This document shows, piece after piece, positions 52,001 through 56,354 of a stretch of DNA of 56,354 nt. Positions within the stretch are counted from its first letter, which is position 1; the number at the start of each line of letters is the position of its first letter. The translations under genes and the position numbers were made by a program. The notes under the pieces were generated by a model that saw only the letters and a program-made list of their open reading frames with translations, had not been told where the DNA came from and did no database searches. The stretch comes from Cylindrotheca closterium (taxonomy: Eukaryota; Bacillariophyta; Bacillariophyceae; Bacillariales; Bacillariaceae), in assembly GCA_933822405.4 (NCBI GenBank), contig CAKOGP040002513.1, forward strand, positions 33,629-89,982, written 5' to 3'.

Positions 52001-52148
52001 CTTTGATCAGAATCTTTGTGCATGGGGCTCGCGTCTTCCGATCACTACATCTACCTTTCTATTTGCCAGCGGCAGTAAGTGCCCTTTTCAATCGGATCCA
52101 AGCTTCTCTTCGGGTTCAGCAGGCCCATTTTGCTACGAATGTGTCTAA
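49026..52148 (+). CDS. Paralog L: type II mucin-like membrane protein with a DUF285/BspA-like tip
   Basis: The protein has 1040 residues from the ATG at 49026. The N-terminus (1-340) is of the I/J type: three repeats of the form DDEDPSESSHLESSERS followed by RSPKKES, then RKERSATRATRPGALP-type units and a Glu-rich helix. The transmembrane helix is at about 344-368 after KKRKK. The ectodomain (about 410-600) has four Cys (DDC, AGC, MCLNTLGSNFC), the sequon NETI and the RXL sites RGL and RQL. A Pro/Ser/Thr stalk spans about 600-790. The tip starts at 791 (CFQTNADL), continues with YGPIGNWCF and VTSMEELF, and has about six repeats of the form FNQDISSWDVSSV. It ends in PFCYECV. The tip is related to K, while the cytosolic half is related to I and J. 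Confidence 0.9.
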   Translation: MTDKEKASPGRHKNKSRSSGRPPRRSKTREAGDEDPSESSHAYDHESSERSAGAGRKSTPRSEPRSPKKDRERSPRRSPRRSKAKGADDEDPSESSHLESSERSKGTGRKSTHRSRSPKKESGRSPRRSPTTRRSKTRGGADDEDPSESSHLESSDAGNARELRSKPEQRSPKKESGDRRKERSATRATRPGALPDIPDLNVTNGTSNSGGRRKERSAAKKASRPGAVPETEDSNSGGREKGRRSTQASNPSGAVFDDPMTLRARRKEERAANNSSTQSGGPTSSTGVWLEATTVDGNPEGKQVDQMRREIEELNERLAEREASGDNENEDDTNEEKRKKRKKWIIIVVICALFLIVAGVSTFFALSKDETTEGATTANEEKTNDPNNNGNAVVSSAPTSAASNGPTETQIYEPPSEDDCLAISRNETIAGQADLDQIEFDMAFDVTLETDGDIAEQEVQSLLDAIQEKLLPPLAGCPSPTINRRGLLTKSEQPMIRGVRHRQLAIGENRFVIFNAFVTGREDPDTMCLNTLGSNFCHRIVVKVSALLKGPVQMLDIVFLTSETLKEEDPDDGNWKVALGLGNPFSEVLLINIDNQSTTTAPATTPPIVPGETPSPTPILEGTSNPTRMPALGSTSQFPSFSPSIVTPIPSVNPSAAPAAGPTPPPSAIPSILPSDAPSLRPSSLPSSSPTLAPVVGPTPPPTSLPTAAPSAVPSSSPSKTTSAPSSVPSSVPSSVPSSDPSSEPTLAPTFEPTNSPTMTPTATPTSSPTVTPTQQPSTSPSLSPTVSPQCFQTNADLSSGVSNWFGTALQKSSVENTYGPIGNWCFGPGVTSMEELFQGKDTFNEDISNWDVSSVTAMNSMFFGASAFNQDISSWDVSSVIEMNFMFFDAGAFNQDLSWDVSSVTAMGFMFHSAASFNGNIQSWNVSLVTATWAMFFGALAFDQDLSSWDVSKVEVMDNMFREATSFNQDISSWDVSSAINIARMFQDATSFDQNLCAWGSRLPITTSTFLFASGSKCPFQSDPSFSSGSAGPFCYECV

Positions 52149-52504
52149 ATAACAATAATTCAACCAAAATTGAAAATATGGATTTTACCTCTATAACCGT
52201 AGTACATGTGTATGGTGTGAATGGTGTAACCTTTCATCCCCACTTTTGACAGTAGTGTTCGGCGATGTTATTTGTCAATAATACACCGTATCCGAATCTT
52301 GCGATCTGAATGCAAAATAAAATATCATGCATCAGTGTATGTTATTGTATGGGCTTCTGCGATATTGGTTTGGAATAGCAACAACAAAATACAGCACACA
52401 ACAGAAATCTGAAACCAAGGTCGCCCTCGACAAATCACCATTGGCTTCATGACTTAAACATCCAAGTTTGACCATGCCTACCTTCGTTGCCAGCGTTTTT
52501 TTCT
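52149..52504. other. 3' spacer of L
   Basis: AT-rich sequence after L leading into the short family relic. I see no gene. Confidence 0.4.
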
Positions 52505-52585
52505 GGTAGCATCTGGCCATCAACATCTATTCCAAACCTCTCAGCAAATCCACCAAGTCTATTTTGTCAGAATTGTGCCATATCA
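52505..52585 (+). pseudogene. Remnant of a DUF285-type tip
   Basis: A short stretch corresponds to the last 25 or so codons of K and L. The block TCCAAACCTCTC followed by AATCC and ATTTTGTCAGAATTGTGCC parallels the K ending (PNLSSNP...PFCHRC). It has no start and no repeat units, so it is a terminal scrap of another lost paralog. Confidence 0.5.
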
Positions 52586-53499
52586 CTTTTTTAAATAATC
52601 TTAGTTTTGATTCTGTGATACGCTAGTCTGCTGTAGCTTCAGTACTATACCTGAGAGTTTTGCAAGCAATTCCACTTGCATCTGTTTCGATCAGTTTATG
52701 GCAGGCTTTTATCATCAGCATGAAGCATCCCATGCATTCGAAGTACCTGGTACGTATTCTGTATTGCATCATCATATTTTGGCACTATCGACTACGATGA
52801 GTATAATTGATTTATTCCAAGCATTTTGGATTTTACCAAATGTGAGTCGCAAGAAAGGTACATTAGCCTACATTATTTATATTATAATCAAGGAGGGTAT
52901 AATATCCCTATAAAAACAGAAACAGCAGTCTACCGCATCAGTTCCGACTTTTCATTTTAAATGGTCTATTAATACTTTTAATTAACACCAACATTGGACA
53001 TAACGGATGTACAGATATACGGTATTTGAACCAAATCATGAATGGTTGAATCATGAATCGACTCCGTGGACTCAACGGTCATTGGAAATACACTGACCGG
53101 GATAACGAATTCTAAATTGAGAAGTCCGATGTCAGCAAGGAGGCTTATGATTATCTTGGATTGCCATATGATTGATCTTGGATGTATGCCAGAATATAAG
53201 TAACTGATCTTGAATGAAGGTCATTGCATGATCAAGCAAGATCAGAATGCTACTGTACGACTAGAGCCGATCTGAGAGATTTCATCAGATCAGAGCTCAC
53301 AACAACAAACAACAACAAATTCAATTCAATCCAATCTAAAACAAACTTGATATCAATCTCAACTAATCTTAATCAATCAATACATTACAATCACAATCGT
53401 TTATTGCCCCAAAACTTTTATTGAGTCATATCGATTGAGTTTTGTTACACGCTCCCTCTGCGCAAAGAACAATTTAACTTTTCTTTCAACTGATTCAAG
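52586..53499 (+). other. Probable 5' LTR and leader region of the copia-type element
   Basis: This region precedes gag and should contain the 5' LTR, primer site and leader. A TATA-like box (TATAAAAAC, 52909-52917) could be the LTR promoter. TTTATTGCCCCAAAAC (about 53400-53415) has weak resemblance to an internal initiator-Met tRNA primer site of the copia kind. The LTR ends cannot be fixed because the 3' LTR lies outside the window. Confidence 0.35.
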
Positions 53500-55002
53500 A
53501 TGGCTAGAACCAGACGTCAAGCTCGTCGTCGTTGGAGACCTCAACAATATGCTTCAAGTGATGATGAAGCACAGGACTCCTTCAGAGCCGAAGAAGAAGT
53601 CCAAGAGAACGACTCCGATCTTGGAGAACGAGGAGACGCCGATGAAGACCAGGATCCACAAGATGATCCTGATGATGGTGATGATCCTGACGAGAATGAG
53701 GATCCAGATGACAGCGGAGATGATGATAGCAACGAAGAAGATACTGATGACGAGAAGGAGGAAACCGATGGTGAAGCACCTGGATCTCTAACACCAGGAT
53801 TGGCTAGTATGGGTAGGATCCTTCGCTATGAAAAGAAGTCAGATAAGAGCATCTTCAACAAGGCAACATCAAAGCTTGACGACGAAGGCTTCGACTGTAC
53901 TTCAGACCAATTCCTTCAAATCATGAAGGCTTTGGAACATCGAGGAAATAACTTTGGATGGAACGACACTGGTGGGCTCTTCTGGGTACTAACACCAGGA
54001 AGACAACCTGTCAACTTGCTACATAGCTATGGGTCAGTTTCATTGCCACGAATCCAACGTTATGAGCGCACCTATTGGGACAGTGGAAACCGCAAGAGTC
54101 AAGATGACAGAATGCTCTATGAATGCATCATGAATTCGCTTACTCGCGATGCAAAATCTAAGCTCAACATTCACTGGGAAGACTTTCAACTTGGACCGAA
54201 CAAGCTTCCTTCCGGTCTATGCTTGCTCAAAACATTTATCCGTGAGGCATACTTGGATTCAAACGCGACTACTGGTATGATTCGTGAGCAGCTTTCAACG
54301 CTGGATGCATTTATCCCAACTGTGGACCATGACATCAATCGGTTCAATAATCATGTCAAGATGCTGTTGATGGCACTTCATGCGCGTGGTGAGAAGACTT
54401 TGGATCTTTTGACCTATCTGTTCAGGGCCTACAATGCTTGCAAAGACGAGAACTTTGTCAAGTACATTGGCGATCTTCAAACCGATCATGATATGGGAAC
54501 GAAAGCGATCGATTCCCGTACACTTATGAGTCTCGCTGAGAAGAAGTACCGCATCATGGTGACGACGAAGACATGGGAAGCACCTTCAGCTGCCCAAGAG
54601 GAAATACTCGCTATGCAAACGCGCCTGAACAAGCTCTCGGATAAGCTAGCAGCCAAGACAAAGGATGGAAAGCAACGCAAGAGAAAAGAACTTGGTGCTG
54701 ATAATGGTTCACCCAAGAAAAAGGTGAAGTTCGAAAAAGGAAAAGGAAAGAAACAAATGAAGGAAAAACCTGACTGGATGTCCAAGCCACCTCCCAAAAC
54801 CGAACTAAACAGGCCTCGATCTTGGAACAACAAACAATGGCATTATTGTTGTAAGGAGACAGGTGGAAACTGTGGTGGTGTCTGGCGTGTCCATCTCCCA
54901 AAGAATTGCAAGTCCAAACCAAAACACGATGATGAAAAGGAACCAGCCATTGTTGCCAAAGAGGCTATTGACGATTTGGTTGGTGGATACTACTCTGAAT
55001 GA
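53500..55002 (+). CDS. gag: Gag of a Ty1/copia (CoDi-like) retrotransposon
   Basis: The protein has 500 residues. Residues about 20-95 are extremely acidic (DDPDDGDDPDENEDPDDSGD). A helical core follows (about 110-370). A basic segment (380-440) leads to a zinc-knuckle-like Cys/His cluster at about 448-470, spaced C-x6-C-x6-H-x4-C, which differs from the canonical C-x2-C-x4-H-x4-C. Gag packages the element RNA into virus-like particles in the cytoplasm. The frame stops at TGA (55000-55002) and continues open after it, so this stop may be read through to make Gag-Pol. Confidence 0.82.
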   Translation: MARTRRQARRRWRPQQYASSDDEAQDSFRAEEEVQENDSDLGERGDADEDQDPQDDPDDGDDPDENEDPDDSGDDDSNEEDTDDEKEETDGEAPGSLTPGLASMGRILRYEKKSDKSIFNKATSKLDDEGFDCTSDQFLQIMKALEHRGNNFGWNDTGGLFWVLTPGRQPVNLLHSYGSVSLPRIQRYERTYWDSGNRKSQDDRMLYECIMNSLTRDAKSKLNIHWEDFQLGPNKLPSGLCLLKTFIREAYLDSNATTGMIREQLSTLDAFIPTVDHDINRFNNHVKMLLMALHARGEKTLDLLTYLFRAYNACKDENFVKYIGDLQTDHDMGTKAIDSRTLMSLAEKKYRIMVTTKTWEAPSAAQEEILAMQTRLNKLSDKLAAKTKDGKQRKRKELGADNGSPKKKVKFEKGKGKKQMKEKPDWMSKPPPKTELNRPRSWNNKQWHYCCKETGGNCGGVWRVHLPKNCKSKPKHDDEKEPAIVAKEAIDDLVGGYYSE

Positions 55003-56354
55003 TGGTGCTGGGATGCACTCAACGGTATCAATGTGAACGGAATCTGGAAATTCCTTTGTGGCAAAATAAGCTACTTAGGATGTTTTATGCTCCTATATTT
55101 CATCACGTACCTGAGTGTGATCCTTGGCCCAATCAAAACAATCAAAAATGCTACTTTCCCTGAATACGTGCCCAAACGCAAACGATGGAATCGTGCACGC
55201 AAAATCAGGCGTTTTATGTGGAATTATATCGTGGATTTGGATTACTATGTTTTTAACGTGGTGATTCGCTGGACTTTTGCCATGGGACTATGGACTCCAA
55301 AGGAAATCCGATTTGAAATTCGAAGAATGATTGCAGTGGCGAATTCATTGCAAGACAGTACTGATCAAATCACTAGGTCAAGCTGGTTGGATCGCCAAAC
55401 TGCTAAAGTGAAGAAACGCAAACGGAGATACAATCATTTCAAGCGCAAGATCATGGCTATGACTGCAGTTGAATCTCCATTGCACATTCATGAAAGTACC
55501 AATTCTGAAGGAGAACGGATTTATTCCAATCGTGCATCATTTGATACTGACTCTTGCCAAGTTGGTATTGATAATCGCGCGAGTGCTTGCATCTCTCACA
55601 GAATTAAAGACTTTGTTGGTCCTTTGGTAAAGGTTAACCGATCTATCAAAGGTTTTGGTGGAGAACGTGTCATGAATGTCTATCAAGGCACCATTGTGTG
55701 GAAATGGCAGGACAATGATGGGCGATTGCATCGATTTCGAATTCCCAACTCTTACTATGTCCCCAAAGGAAACTGTCGACTTCTCAGTCCCCAACATTGG
55801 GCTAAGTCGCAGCTTGGAAGGGGGGTATCATCAATCACACAATATGGAATTGGTGAGACAACCACTTTTGACAAGTGTGTTCTATTTTGGGATCGAAAGA
55901 AGTATTCTTTGGATGTACCCCTTGGTCGCACCGACAATGTTGCCACCTTCTATTTGGCACCTGGCTTCAAACGATTTGACCTCTTTTGTCAAGAATGCAA
56001 TTTCGACTATGACAAGAGTGAGGAGGAGCCGATTATTATCTCTCCAGCCGGTGTTGTCAGTGATAACGAAGAAGACGACGACGATGATGATGATGTTCTT
56101 CCACCAGACCCCCCTCCAACTACAGCCACTACCTTTTGGTCCCGACTGACTACCAAATTTCGCCGTCCGAACCACAAGGCCAAGGCCCCTCAAACTCAAG
56201 CTCGCGAAGCAGCTTTTGACTTGGATGGACCAACTACAGATGGTGCACCCAAACCGGCGGTGATAGCCGAGGAGGAGGAGAAACAACCAACAACAGATAG
56301 CCAGCAACTACTACGGCTACACCACCAAATGGGTCACATCTCTTTTGCGAAACT
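55003..56354 (+). CDS. pol: Pol (5' part) of the Ty1/copia retrotransposon: protease to GAG-pre-integrase, cut by window edge
   Basis: The frame is the same as gag and has no stop for 450 codons to the edge. A hydrophobic segment (about 55059-55137, CFMLLYFITYLSVILG) comes first, then a basic region. The retroviral-type aspartic protease region follows, centred on QVGIDNRASACIS (about 55557-55595), where DNRAS replaces the usual D-S/T-G-A. After a long acidic linker (seven Asp in a row near 56075) the sequence LHHQMGHISFAK marks the GAG-pre-integrase domain. Integrase, reverse transcriptase and RNase H must lie to the right. There is no independent ATG context at the start, so expression probably depends on passing the gag TGA. 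Confidence 0.8.

Noticed and set aside
1..56354. CRISPR arrays, operons, ribosome-binding sites, tRNA and rRNA genes
   Set aside because: The sequence is eukaryotic nuclear DNA. I saw no direct-repeat/spacer arrays of CRISPR type, no cloverleaf genes and no rRNA segments.

Overview
The window looks like nuclear DNA of a diatom, probably a raphid pennate. The signs are short GT-AG introns (77 and 152 bp), large Ser/Lys/Arg-rich and Pro/Thr-rich proteins, RXL tripeptides of the kind processed in diatom cell-wall proteins, and a diatom-style (CoDi-like) Ty1/copia gag-pol. No species is claimed, and no homology search was possible.

About 52 of the 56 kb is a tandem array of twelve paralogous genes, called A to L here. 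A (<1-2740) and B (5304-8663) are on the minus strand. C (9831), D (12465), E (15780), F (19177), G (23628), H (27930), I (34599), J (39243), K (44121) and L (49026) are on the plus strand. One unrelated Ser/Lys-rich gene (3390-4892) sits between A and B. All twelve share one plan: a long disordered basic N-terminus, one transmembrane helix preceded by Lys/Arg (predicted type II, N-in/C-out), a domain of about 190 residues with four Cys and two RXL sites, and a mucin-like Pro/Thr/Ser stalk. Nine of them then carry a terminal module. A, B, E, F, H, I and J have a Cys-rich repeat module; K and L have a DUF285/BspA-like repeat module; C, D and G stop after the stalk. Modules are shuffled between neighbours: H and I have nearly identical 3' ends, K combines a J-like ectodomain with an L-like tip, and B and F share a tip although they lie in opposite orientation.

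The gaps hold decayed fragments of the same family (43035-43535, 47545-47870, 52505-52585), which points to birth-and-death evolution. They also hold mobile DNA. A 467-bp terminal-repeat retrotransposon in miniature (TRIM) lies at 48197-48663 with identical 110-bp LTRs and a 5-bp target duplication. A solo copy of that LTR, with its own duplication, lies at 18932-19041. An element of about 2.05 kb with inverted ends (32213-34267) carries two 12-unit arrays of a 20-bp repeat.

The right end (53500 to the window edge) is the 5' part of a Ty1/copia element. Its gag ends at an in-frame TGA and the same frame then runs open through protease to the start of the GAG-pre-integrase region, where the window stops.

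The best candidate for a new system is the array itself: a modular, recombining family of type II, mucin-like, RXL-bearing diatom surface or silica-compartment membrane proteins with exchangeable tips.
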